Of a stretch of DNA of 5,597 bases, positions 1 through 5,597 are shown in pieces. The DNA comes from Actinomycetota bacterium. Its GTDB lineage: Bacteria > Actinomycetota > CADDZG01 > JAHWKV01. The stretch covers positions 1-5,597 of the forward strand of contig JAHWKV010000088.1 in the NCBI GenBank assembly GCA_019347725.1, written 5' to 3'. Within the stretch, counting starts at the first letter, position 1. Every line of letters starts with the position of its first letter. Made by a program: the position numbers and the translations under genes. The notes under the pieces are model-generated. The model did not search any database and was not told the origin of the DNA. It saw only the letters and a list, made by a program, of their open reading frames with translations.

Positions 1-750
1 CGGAGGCAGGGTCGTTGCGACGAGGGTGGGTGCATCGTCGGATAGGACCCTAGATTCGATAGGGGTACGGCCGGTGGAATCCACCACCACCCTCAACCGA
101 GGCGCCACCACCTGCACGCCCCGTGCGGTCAAGCGAGGATCGTCGGCGAGCACCGTACCTATCCCTGCGCAGATGGCGTCGGACTGGGCCCTTAGACGGT
201 GAGCATCCCGGCGGGCTTCCTCGCAGGTTAGCCACTGAGAGGATCCGTCCGCCGCGGCAGCCTTGCCGTCGAACGATGTGGCCATCTTCAGCGTCACGTA
301 CGGCCGTCCCTCTCGCCGGTGCACGAGGTACTCCTCATTGAGTTTGGACGCGTCATTGCTGAGCAGGCCGAACTCAACCTCAACCCCCGCTGCGCGCAGC
401 GCCGCGGCGCCTGCGCCGGAAACCAGCGGGTCCGGATCCTCGATGGCGGCGACAACCCGGGATATGCCCGCCTCGATTATGGCGTCGACGCATGGGGCGG
501 TACGGCCGTGATGGGCGCACGGCTCCAGGGTCACGTACATGGTGGCTCCCTTGGCCCGGCTGCCGGCCTGCGCCAGCGCCACTGCCTCGGCATGGTCTGC
601 ACCGACCTTACGGTGCCAGCCCGTTCCCACGACATCGTCGTGCTTGACGATCACTGCGCCGACCATGGGGTTGGGGCTCGTGCGACCACGGCCCCTGGCC
701 GCAAGTCGCAGCGCCCATTTCATCCAAATTTCTTCGTCTTCTACAGGCAT
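1..750 (-). CDS. ribD: Bifunctional riboflavin biosynthesis protein RibD (deaminase/reductase), cut by the left window edge
   Basis: RibD catalyses two consecutive steps of riboflavin synthesis: deamination of the diaminopyrimidine made from GTP, then NADPH-dependent reduction of its ribosyl side chain. The 250 visible residues start with the deaminase domain: SPNPMVGAVIV (25-35), zinc ligand H53 and catalytic E55 in HAEAVALA, and zinc ligands C78 and C87 in TLEPCAHHGRTAPC, followed by IEDPDPLVSGAG. The reductase domain begins near 150 with YVTLKMATSFDGKAAAADGSS, then QWLT, RLRAQSDAI and GTVLADDPRLTAR. About 100 or more C-terminal residues lie outside the window. An in-frame TGA at 808-810 limits the start. 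ATG at 750 is chosen because GGAA lies six bases upstream and the N-terminus MPVEDEEIWMKWAL matches the family; ATG at 756 and GTG at 780 are alternatives. All recognised deaminase residues are intact. Confidence 0.96.
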   Translation of the reverse strand, partial: MPVEDEEIWMKWALRLAARGRGRTSPNPMVGAVIVKHDDVVGTGWHRKVGADHAEAVALAQAGSRAKGATMYVTLEPCAHHGRTAPCVDAIIEAGISRVVAAIEDPDPLVSGAGAAALRAAGVEVEFGLLSNDASKLNEEYLVHRREGRPYVTLKMATSFDGKAAAADGSSQWLTCEEARRDAHRLRAQSDAICAGIGTVLADDPRLTARGVQVVAPRLRVVVDSTGRTPIESRVLSDDAPTLVATTLPP

Positions 751-811
751 GCCCATTTCCAATATACGCCGGGACGTCACAAAAACAGCGTCGTCCAGAT
801 GGGCCGCTCAG

Positions 812-849
812 CTCAGGACTTGAGGACGGGGACTATGAGCGTTCAGTCC
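812..849 (-). repeat. Competing short inverted repeats in the ribD leader region
   Basis: Read on the minus strand, one GGACT (849-845) is followed by AGTCC (834-830), GTCC (827-824) and AGTCC (820-816), each a possible pairing partner. The last AGTCC is also the loop of a small hairpin CTCA-AGTCC-TGAG (824-812). The foldings exclude one another. No FMN riboswitch (RFN element) consensus is recognisable in the 751-966 gap, although ribD genes are often under such control. Regulation by alternative pairing is a guess; the repeats themselves are plain. Confidence 0.35.
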
Positions 850-915
850 ACCTTTCCCCAGCCCGAGGGCGCGCCTTGTGTTTCTTTGAGGAGAGTATGA
901 CCCACTTGCTTAGGT

Positions 916-942
916 TGCGCGACCGCCCCACGGTCTGTCGCG
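916..942. other. Stem-loop just downstream of the stress-like gene
   Basis: GACCG (921-925) pairs with CGGTC (931-935) across a CCCCA loop; CGC (918-920) and GCG (940-942) can extend the stem past a four-base bulge. It begins about 25 bases after the TGA of the stress-like gene, a position suited to a 3'-end structure. No T run follows on either strand, so it is at best a weak or factor-assisted terminator or an RNA-stabilising hairpin. Confidence 0.35.
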
Positions 943-966
943 ACGAACCAAACCCAACAATCTAGG

Positions 967-1662
967 TCAGACGTCCACGTCGGTTCTGCCGGGAGGCGTA
1001 CCTTCGGAGTCGGAACGTCCCTGCCCGGTTTCCTTGGTGGCCTGGACCTCCCCTGCCTCGCTCAGGCGATCCAACCGTCCGGGGTTCATCTGCTGCAGCA
1101 TCGCCAGCGCTTGCCTAAAATCCTCTTCGCTGTCGGTGCTGACTTGGACGGAGACCTCTTCGGACTCGACGTTCATACCTTCGCCGGCTTCTGGGTTCTC
1201 AGGAGCGGCCTCATACTCACGGGCCGGGTCCTGCCTGGGCTTGAGCATCCCTCCGGCCAGCGCGCCGAGGGTCCCACCTGCAAAAGCCGGGATCAGGGCC
1301 CAGGTAAAGATCCACTGCCACATCGACCATCCTGCGCCGGGGCTACCCGCAAAGATCGCTCCGGCCAGCAAGCCGAGTGCTATCGCGATGCCACCTACAA
1401 TTGCGGCACCCTGTAGCGCTCCTTGGAACTGCGACCGGTTCATCGCCGAACCGAGCGCCGGAGATGCAACCACGCCTTCGACCTCGTCACGCATCTCGGC
1501 ATACTGGACGCCGGATTGTTGGGATTTGGGCCTTACCTCGATACGCGCGTGGGGCACGCTACCGCTTAGCTCACGGGCTGCCTCTCTGGCCTTCGAGAGG
1601 CCCTGGAAGGTTGCCACCAGGTTCCTGCGCTCGAAATGAGTCTCATGGGCGGTTTGGGTCAT
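967..1662 (-). CDS. Putative membrane protein resembling general stress proteins (YflT/GsP17M-like)
   Basis: The function is unknown. The 231 residues fall into four parts. Residues 13-43 (RNLVATFQGLSKAREAAREL..) look like the beta-alpha-beta opening seen in YflT/GsP17M-like stress proteins. Residues about 81-105 and 114-140 are two hydrophobic, glycine- and alanine-rich segments (GALQGAAIVGGIAIALGLLAG; ALIPAFAGGTLGALAGGML) that should form a membrane hairpin. Residues 169-191 (EVSVQVSTDSEEDFRQALAMLQ) look like the matching second half, with a strand followed by a helix. The last 35 or so residues are polar and probably disordered. The layout of two soluble halves around a glycine-zipper hairpin is common in predicted stress proteins, but the family call rests on pattern only. 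The ATG start has a perfect AAGGAGG. The gene lies where many actinobacteria have rsmB and rpe between fmt and ribD, and a stress-type promoter is possible upstream. Confidence 0.85.
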   Translation of the reverse strand: MTQTAHETHFERRNLVATFQGLSKAREAARELSGSVPHARIEVRPKSQQSGVQYAEMRDEVEGVVASPALGSAMNRSQFQGALQGAAIVGGIAIALGLLAGAIFAGSPGAGWSMWQWIFTWALIPAFAGGTLGALAGGMLKPRQDPAREYEAAPENPEAGEGMNVESEEVSVQVSTDSEEDFRQALAMLQQMNPGRLDRLSEAGEVQATKETGQGRSDSEGTPPGRTDVDV

Positions 1663-1667
1663 GTCGC

Positions 1668-1674
1668 CCTCCTT
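1668..1674 (-). promoter_or_regulatory. Perfect Shine-Dalgarno sequence of the stress-like gene
   Basis: AAGGAGG on the minus strand, five bases before the ATG at 1662. It is the strongest ribosome binding site in the window. It fixes the start and shows that this gene is translated independently of fmt. Confidence 0.85.
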
Positions 1675-1704
1675 AGCATAGGGATTCGTATCTCTATACC
1701 TTCC

Positions 1705-1730
1705 TTACCCGCCCTTAACGGCAGTGAACC
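1705..1730 (-). promoter_or_regulatory. Possible SigB/SigF-type stress promoter upstream of the membrane stress-like gene
   Basis: In the 99-base gap after fmt, the minus strand shows GGTTC (1730-1726), a 15-base spacer and GGGTAA (1710-1705). Group-3 stress sigma factors (Bacillus SigB, mycobacterial SigF) recognise roughly GGTTT-N15-17-GGGTA. Transcription would begin near 1697, giving a leader of about 35 bases. A TATAGA at 1698-1693 has no good -35 partner. The match is suggestive, not proof; its fit to the stress-like product raises its plausibility. Confidence 0.35.
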
Positions 1731-1761
1731 CTACCGACCCGGCGCTCGCCTCCAATAAGTG

Positions 1762-2709
1762 CTAACCGAAACGCCCGCGGCTCAAGCGCCGCCCGCGGAA
1801 GAAATCGACCGCCGGCATGCGATCCTTCCCTTCCGGCTGAACCTCTTGGAGCTCGATGAGGTTGGTTGCGGTGCTGACCTCTACCGCGGACTTGTCCGCT
1901 ACCAGGCTTCCGGGTGCCTCCTGCGCTGATCGATCGGTAACCCGGGCGCGCAGGACCTTCAGGCGACGGCCCTCCAACTTTGTCCATGCGCCCGGCCGGG
2001 GGTTGAGCGCCCGGATAAGGTTCTTGATGCGTACGGCGGGCTGCGACCAGTCGATCTCGGCATCCCGGTTGGTCAGCTTGGAGGCATAGGTGGCGCCATC
2101 CTCCGGCTGGTCTATCGCCTCCAGGCTTTCCAGATCGTCGACCACCTCCACCAGCGCCCCGGCGCCGATCTCCGAGAGGCGCCCGGCAAGCTCGCCCGCC
2201 GTCTCTTCGTCCCCGATAGGCACGGCCACCGTTTTCAGCACGGGACCGGTATCAAGCCCCGGATCCATTCGCATAATGCTCACACCGGTCTCAGCGTCGC
2301 CCTCGATGATGGCCCACTGCACCGGAGCAGCGCCGCGATGCCGGGGCAAGAGCGAAAAGTGCACGTTGATGCAGCCCAAGGGAGGGATGTTGAGCACCTC
2401 GACAGGCAGTATCAAGCCGTAGGCGACTACTGCGAAAATGTCCGCCCGCATCCCGGCCAGGGCCGTTTGGGCCTCAGACGATCGCAACGTTGCCGGTTGC
2501 AGGACTTCGATGCCCCGCTCGAGCGCAGCTGCCTTCACGCTCGACGGCTGCAACTGCATGCCACGCCCGGCCGGGCGGTCGGGCCCGGTGACCGCGCCGA
2601 CAACGTGATGGCGGGAGTCGATCAACGCGTTCAGGGACTTAACGGCAATCTGCGGGCTGCCGAAGAATACGATCCTCTTGCCGTTTGGACGGGCCTCTGC
2701 CGGAGTCAA
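1762..2709 (-). CDS. fmt: Methionyl-tRNA formyltransferase
   Basis: Fmt transfers a formyl group from 10-formyl-tetrahydrofolate to Met-tRNA(fMet), preparing it for initiation. The 315-residue protein has the normal length. The N-terminal Rossmann-like catalytic domain starts at KRIVFFGSP (11-19), followed by TGPDRPAGRGMQLQPSSVK (41-59). The active site is complete: N115 and H117 in INVHFSLLPRHRGAAP and D153 in MDPGLDTG, matching E. coli N106, H108 and D144. The C-terminal tRNA-binding domain begins around 205 with ATYASKLTNRDAEIDW and includes IRALNPRPGAW (232-242). The start is TTG at 2709, overlapping the def TGA stop in TTGA; no ATG or GTG exists closer to KRIVFFG, and this gives the expected short N-terminus. 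The stop is TAG. In the active-site loop phenylalanine (VHFS) replaces the usual small residue (alanine or glycine). Confidence 0.97.
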   Translation of the reverse strand: MTPAEARPNGKRIVFFGSPQIAVKSLNALIDSRHHVVGAVTGPDRPAGRGMQLQPSSVKAAALERGIEVLQPATLRSSEAQTALAGMRADIFAVVAYGLILPVEVLNIPPLGCINVHFSLLPRHRGAAPVQWAIIEGDAETGVSIMRMDPGLDTGPVLKTVAVPIGDEETAGELAGRLSEIGAGALVEVVDDLESLEAIDQPEDGATYASKLTNRDAEIDWSQPAVRIKNLIRALNPRPGAWTKLEGRRLKVLRARVTDRSAQEAPGSLVADKSAVEVSTATNLIELQEVQPEGKDRMPAVDFFRGRRLSRGRFG

Positions 2710-3215
2710 AAGCCTGCGGGAACCTCTTCTGCGGCCTCCATGTTCCGCAGCTTGCTCATCGCCTCGCGCCGGAGATCCTCGGAAAGGTGGTCGATGAACA
2801 GCACGCCGTCGAGGTGATCGATTTCATGCTGCAAGATGCGCGCCCGCATGTCTTCGGCCTCAAGCCTGACCCGCTCGCCGCCGGCATTGATTCCCTCGAC
2901 GACGACCCACTGAGACCTTACGACCGGATAGAGCAGACCGGGCAGGGACAGACATCCTTCCTCACCCTCGACCTCGCCCTCGCGATCGAGTATCACGGGG
3001 TTGGCCAGCTGACCTTGTTCTTCCTCCCACTCCCAAACGATGATGCGCTTGAGCACGCCCACCTGGGTTGCCGCAAGTCCGATGCCGGGAGCCTGCTCCA
3101 TGGTTTGGGCCATGGACTTCATCAGGCGCCTGGCCGCTCGATCCACTTCGGGAACCTCCGAAGCGCGCGTCCTAAGGACCGGATCACCAAACTGACGTAT
3201 CGGAAAAACCGCCAT
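2706..3215 (-). CDS. def: Peptide deformylase
   Basis: This metalloenzyme removes the N-formyl group from the initiator methionine of nascent proteins at the ribosome. All three family motifs are intact in a 169-residue protein of normal length: GIGLAATQVG (residues 44-53, with Q51), EGCLSLPG (86-93, metal ligand C88) and QHEIDHLDG (129-137, metal ligands H130 and H134, catalytic E131). The short tail after the active-site helix is rich in charged residues. The ATG start sits three bases after the priA TGA stop (the sequence runs TGA GTC ATG), and the nearby ribosome binding site is weak, so translation is probably coupled to priA. Its last four bases overlap the fmt start. The priA-def-fmt order fits the function, since Fmt adds the formyl group that Def removes. 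Confidence 0.98.
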   Translation of the reverse strand: MAVFPIRQFGDPVLRTRASEVPEVDRAARRLMKSMAQTMEQAPGIGLAATQVGVLKRIIVWEWEEEQGQLANPVILDREGEVEGEEGCLSLPGLLYPVVRSQWVVVEGINAGGERVRLEAEDMRARILQHEIDHLDGVLFIDHLSEDLRREAMSKLRNMEAAEEVPAGF

Positions 3216-3218
3216 GAC

Positions 3219-4871
3219 TCACCAATCCCTTGGGTCGACCTCGACCAAAATCCTTCGTCCTGCTGCTGAAACAATGCTACCCAAGTCGTCGACGATAATC
3301 CTTTGGTCCTGCACCTTTAGCAGGATCTCCGCGCCCAGGCTTCCGCCCGGCGCCGGTCCCAACACTCTGGTGCCCGGCAGACTCCGCAGCTTCTCAACCA
3401 TTTCGGCGGGAGGGTCGGCTGCCGTCTGCAACCTCACCAGGCTGGTAAACGGAGGCGCCATCTCATCCTGCCGCTGCTGCAGCTCGTGAGCTACGAAGTA
3501 CCGGTAATCGCCCCTTATCAACGCCTCGATAACGTGATGTCCCGAGTTGGTTACCTCAACGACCAGCCGGCCCTTGGGTTTGCGGCCCGACACCGTGCCG
3601 GCCAGCGCCCACAACATCTGGGCCGCTTCTTGCGACGCTCGACCCTTGGGCCGCTGCAGGTAGGCGTCCACCCCTAGAGCGACGGCCGCCCCAAACGCAG
3701 GGCGCGCCACATCGGCCAAGCCTGCTTCCGTGGCTATGACCACATCGGCTTGCAGCGCTGAGCTCAGTCCACCCGGCGCAGCACTCAAACCGGCGCGGTC
3801 CGCGCGGCTTACTTTGGCTCGGGGAAGGACCTTGGCCACAAGCACCGTCAGCTCCTCGGGCCCGGGCCCCGCCGCGGTCGCCTGGACCCTGGGCAACAAG
3901 ATGACCGATCGTTGTCCCTGGCGGTATGCGGCCAGCAGGCACGCTATCGCCCTTTGCGGCAGGCCCCGGTACTGGGGGTCGACCACCTCCACCACCGGCC
4001 ACATCCGGCGCTCGGTCAGCCGCTCGGGTTCGGTGCGGCGCCAGCTATCACCCGCCGCGTACTCAGTCTCCAGGCTGGGAGTGGCGCTGGTCAAAAGAAC
4101 CGATGCCCCGGTAGCGCCGGCCCGCTCCAGCGCGGCCCGCCGGGCGTCGAAGTAAGGCGCCTGCTGATGCTTGTAGGACGGGTCATCCTCTTGATGCAGG
4201 ACTATGTGGCCCGTGGGAAGCGGCGGGGCAAACATGGCGCCCCTGCCGCCCAGGACGACCAGCCGGTCCCCGGTGGCTACGTCCCAAAGCGCCTCGGATC
4301 GGGCCTTCGGGTCAACACCCGTGTGCACCACCGCCACCCGATCCTCAAAGCGCTCGGCCAGCCGGTGCAGGACCCTGGAGCCCTGCCGGACCTCGGGAAC
4401 GGCAATGATGGTGCCGAGCCTCCGGCCCAGATCCTCCTGAACGATCTGGGCGTACCGTTCGACCGGGTCCTCCCCCGGGCCCAACCTCCACAGCTCCGGC
4501 GGCTTCGGTTGGGCCGGGTACTCTGCCGGCGGCCGAGCCGCCACCCGACGGCCCAGCCTTACCGGTGTGAACAACGAAAGGAAGGAGCTCAGTGGCTGCA
4601 CGTAATGACGGGCCAGCGTTCGCGCCATCTGCAGCAAGGCCTCGTCGAACACCGCCGCCCGGCCGCTGAGCGCAGCCACGTCACTGATGCCCTCCTGGGC
4701 AGTGTCGTCCGGATACACGCCCACAACCCAGCCCCGCACGCGGCGATTCTTAAGAGGCACACGAACCAAGGTGCCGACCCGTACGTGATCCGCCATCTTG
4801 TCGGGGACACGATAGGTCAGCTCCTTGTTCAGCCCCCACACCGCGAGGTCAACCACTACTCCCACGAGCAC
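3219..4871 (-). CDS. priA: Probable primosomal protein N' (PriA), reduced form lacking helicase and zinc-binding motifs
   Basis: PriA recognises stalled replication forks and starts primosome reassembly. The N-terminal DNA-binding domain is clear (residues about 12-50, LNKELTYRVPD and VGTLVRVPLKNRRVRGWVVG). Traces of the helicase core remain: IIAVPEV (155-161), GGRGAMFAP (208-216), SYK (232-234) and motif III TSATPSLET (261-269). The C-terminal domain is recognisable from APPFTSLVRL, VLGPAP (503-508) and the closing VDPRDW. No Walker A GxGKT motif is visible, the DEEH box reads HQED (226-229), motif VI is eroded to AGTVSGR (424-430), and there is only one cysteine (C311), so the usual zinc-binding cysteines are gone. 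At 550 residues it is shorter than E. coli PriA (about 730) or the mycobacterial protein (about 655). The GTG start is supported by AAAGGA six bases upstream. Helicase activity is therefore unlikely; a structural role in restart is inferred. Confidence 0.93.
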   Translation of the reverse strand: MLVGVVVDLAVWGLNKELTYRVPDKMADHVRVGTLVRVPLKNRRVRGWVVGVYPDDTAQEGISDVAALSGRAAVFDEALLQMARTLARHYVQPLSSFLSLFTPVRLGRRVAARPPAEYPAQPKPPELWRLGPGEDPVERYAQIVQEDLGRRLGTIIAVPEVRQGSRVLHRLAERFEDRVAVVHTGVDPKARSEALWDVATGDRLVVLGGRGAMFAPPLPTGHIVLHQEDDPSYKHQQAPYFDARRAALERAGATGASVLLTSATPSLETEYAAGDSWRRTEPERLTERRMWPVVEVVDPQYRGLPQRAIACLLAAYRQGQRSVILLPRVQATAAGPGPEELTVLVAKVLPRAKVSRADRAGLSAAPGGLSSALQADVVIATEAGLADVARPAFGAAVALGVDAYLQRPKGRASQEAAQMLWALAGTVSGRKPKGRLVVEVTNSGHHVIEALIRGDYRYFVAHELQQRQDEMAPPFTSLVRLQTAADPPAEMVEKLRSLPGTRVLGPAPGGSLGAEILLKVQDQRIIVDDLGSIVSAAGRRILVEVDPRDW

Positions 4872-4877
4872 GGCGGT

Positions 4878-4883
4878 TCCTTT
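4878..4883 (-). promoter_or_regulatory. Ribosome binding site of priA
   Basis: AAAGGA on the minus strand lies six bases before the GTG at 4871. It decides the start, because the gene has no ATG at this end; the next GTG, two codons downstream, would be too far from the site. Confidence 0.7.
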
Positions 4884-4884
4884 A

Positions 4885-4908
4885 CCCGGACCGGGCCGGT
4901 GCGGCCGC
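4885..4908. repeat. Overlapping GC-rich palindromes in the metK-priA gap
   Basis: The 62-base metK-priA gap holds three palindromes crowded together: GCGGCCGC (4901-4908), ACCGGCCCGGT (4890-4900) and CCCGGTCCGGG (4885-4895, read on the minus strand). The centres are too tight for a strong simple hairpin; the best is CCGG pairing with CCGG across a six-base loop. No run of T follows on the minus strand, so this is not a standard intrinsic terminator. It could be a protein-binding site, a weak RNA structure, or simply GC-rich spacer. Confidence 0.3.
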
Positions 4909-4933
4909 GCTAGATACGGGAGTAGGGCTTGTA

Positions 4934-5597
4934 TTAGAGGTCTGCTGCGGCCTTAGCCAGCTCGTTGGCCTTGTCGGTCTTCTCCCAGGTGAAGTTCTCC
5001 TTGTCCGTGCGGCCGAAGTGGCCGTAAGAACTGGCCGCCTTGTAGATGGGACGCCTAAGATCCAGGTCCCTAAGGATGGCCGCGGGCCGAAAATCGAAAA
5101 ACTCCGATACCAGGTCCTCCAGCTTCTGGGGGTTAACCATGCTGGTGCCCCGGTCGTCGAGGCTGATCGAAACTGGATGCGCGACGCCGATGGCGTAGGC
5201 GATCCTAATCTCGCACTGCTTCATAATCTCTGCCGCCACCAGGTTCTTGGCCACGTAGCGGGCCATGTAGGCGGCGGCGCGGTCGACCTTGGTGGGGTCC
5301 TTTCCGCTAAACGCTCCGCCGCCGTGACTGCACATGCCGCCGTAGGTGTCGACAATTATCTTTCGGCCCGTTAGCCCCGTGTCTCCCATGGGACCGCCGA
5401 TTTCGAACCGCCCTGTGGGGTTGACCAGGAAGCGCATGTCGTCCGACCACAGCGGCTCGGGCACGATCGGCCTAACCACGTACTCCATCAAGTCCGGCGT
5501 AAGCAGGGTTTCGATGTCGATCTCGGGCTGGTGCTGTGCAGAGATCAAAATGTTTTCGATACCCACGGGCCGGCCGTCTTCGTAGCGCACGCTGACC
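4934..5597 (-). CDS. metK: S-adenosylmethionine synthetase (methionine adenosyltransferase), C-terminal part, cut by the right window edge
   Basis: MetK makes S-adenosylmethionine from methionine and ATP in the cytoplasm, supplying the cell's main methyl donor. The visible 220 residues hold family signatures: [10 protein letters not shown] at the edge, [26 protein letters not shown], the phosphate-binding [15 protein letters not shown] stretch (about 5279-5323), YVAKN, YAIGVA, the [15 protein letters not shown] block and WEKTDKA near the end, which is TAA. The family is about 380-410 residues long, so roughly the first 170-180 lie beyond the window. The first in-frame start-like codon, GTG at 5590, is an internal valine rather than a start, because VSVRYEDG matches the middle of MetK proteins. 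The position after KVDR is alanine, where many homologues have serine. Identification is secure. metK next to priA is a typical actinobacterial arrangement. Confidence 0.97.
   Translation of the reverse strand, partial: VSVRYEDGRPVGIENILISAQHQPEIDIETLLTPDLMEYVVRPIVPEPLWSDDMRFLVNPTGRFEIGGPMGDTGLTGRKIIVDTYGGMCSHGGGAFSGKDPTKVDRAAAYMARYVAKNLVAAEIMKQCEIRIAYAIGVAHPVSISLDDRGTSMVNPQKLEDLVSEFFDFRPAAILRDLDLRRPIYKAASSYGHFGRTDKENFTWEKTDKANELAKAAADL

Noticed and set aside
319..900. 193-codon plus-strand open frame
   Set aside because: Most of it is antisense to ribD, whose deaminase motifs are intact; its composition is that of a shadow frame.
751..966. FMN riboswitch upstream of ribD
   Set aside because: I looked for the conserved RFN blocks (such as the GGGTGAAATTCCC-like and GCCCGCGA-like segments) and found no match on the minus strand.
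1034..1639. 201-codon plus-strand open frame opposite the stress-like gene
   Set aside because: The minus-strand frame has a perfect ribosome binding site and a coherent membrane-hairpin layout; the plus-strand translation shows no such organisation.
1675..1680. TATGCT as a -10 promoter box
   Set aside because: A start from it would fall within the Shine-Dalgarno sequence, leaving no usable ribosome binding site, and no -35 box fits.
1715..1987. 90-codon minus-strand frame overlapping the end of fmt
   Set aside because: It lies in another frame of fmt, is rich in arginine and glycine, and has no supporting motif.
3912..4913. 333-codon open frame on the plus strand opposite priA
   Set aside because: It is antisense to a recognisable PriA, has no family motif and is typical of long spurious frames in GC-rich DNA.
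5588..5590. GTG as the start of metK
   Set aside because: The frame continues upstream to the edge with VSVRYEDG, an internal MetK motif, so this is a valine codon in a truncated gene.

Overview
The window reads as a chromosomal housekeeping segment from a GC-rich bacterium, most likely an actinobacterium. The evidence is the adjacency metK-priA-def-fmt with ribD further downstream, together with a PriA that lacks helicase motifs, a state known from actinobacterial PriA proteins. The exact genus cannot be named from the sequence. All convincing genes lie on the minus strand, so transcription runs from the right edge to the left edge. Both edge genes are cut: metK lacks its 5' part at the right and ribD lacks its 3' part at the left.

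Right half (about 2706-5597): metK (S-adenosylmethionine synthetase, C-terminal 220 residues), a 62-base GC-rich gap, priA (550 residues, GTG start with a good ribosome binding site), then def (peptide deformylase), which begins three bases after the priA stop. The next gene, fmt (1762-2709), starts with TTG and overlaps def by four bases. priA, def and fmt thus form a tightly coupled block. Fmt formylates the initiator Met-tRNA and Def removes the formyl group from new proteins, so the pair brackets translation initiation. MetK shares methionine metabolism with them.

Left half (1-1761): fmt is followed by a 99-base gap with a possible stress-sigma-factor type promoter and a perfect AAGGAGG ribosome binding site. 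Next comes a 231-residue protein with a glycine-rich double membrane segment, resembling general-stress (YflT/GsP17M-like) proteins. A 216-base gap with inverted repeats separates it from ribD, the bifunctional riboflavin-biosynthesis deaminase/reductase. In many actinobacteria fmt is followed by rsmB (sun/fmu), rpe and then ribD; here rsmB and rpe are missing from that place and the stress-like gene occupies it.

I see no mobile element, CRISPR array, tRNA, rRNA or recognisable riboswitch. The most notable points are the unusually reduced PriA (no Walker A, altered DEEH box, no zinc-binding cysteines, eroded motif VI), the gene replacement between fmt and ribD, and the repeat-rich leader upstream of ribD. 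I do not see convincing evidence of a wholly new multi-gene system.
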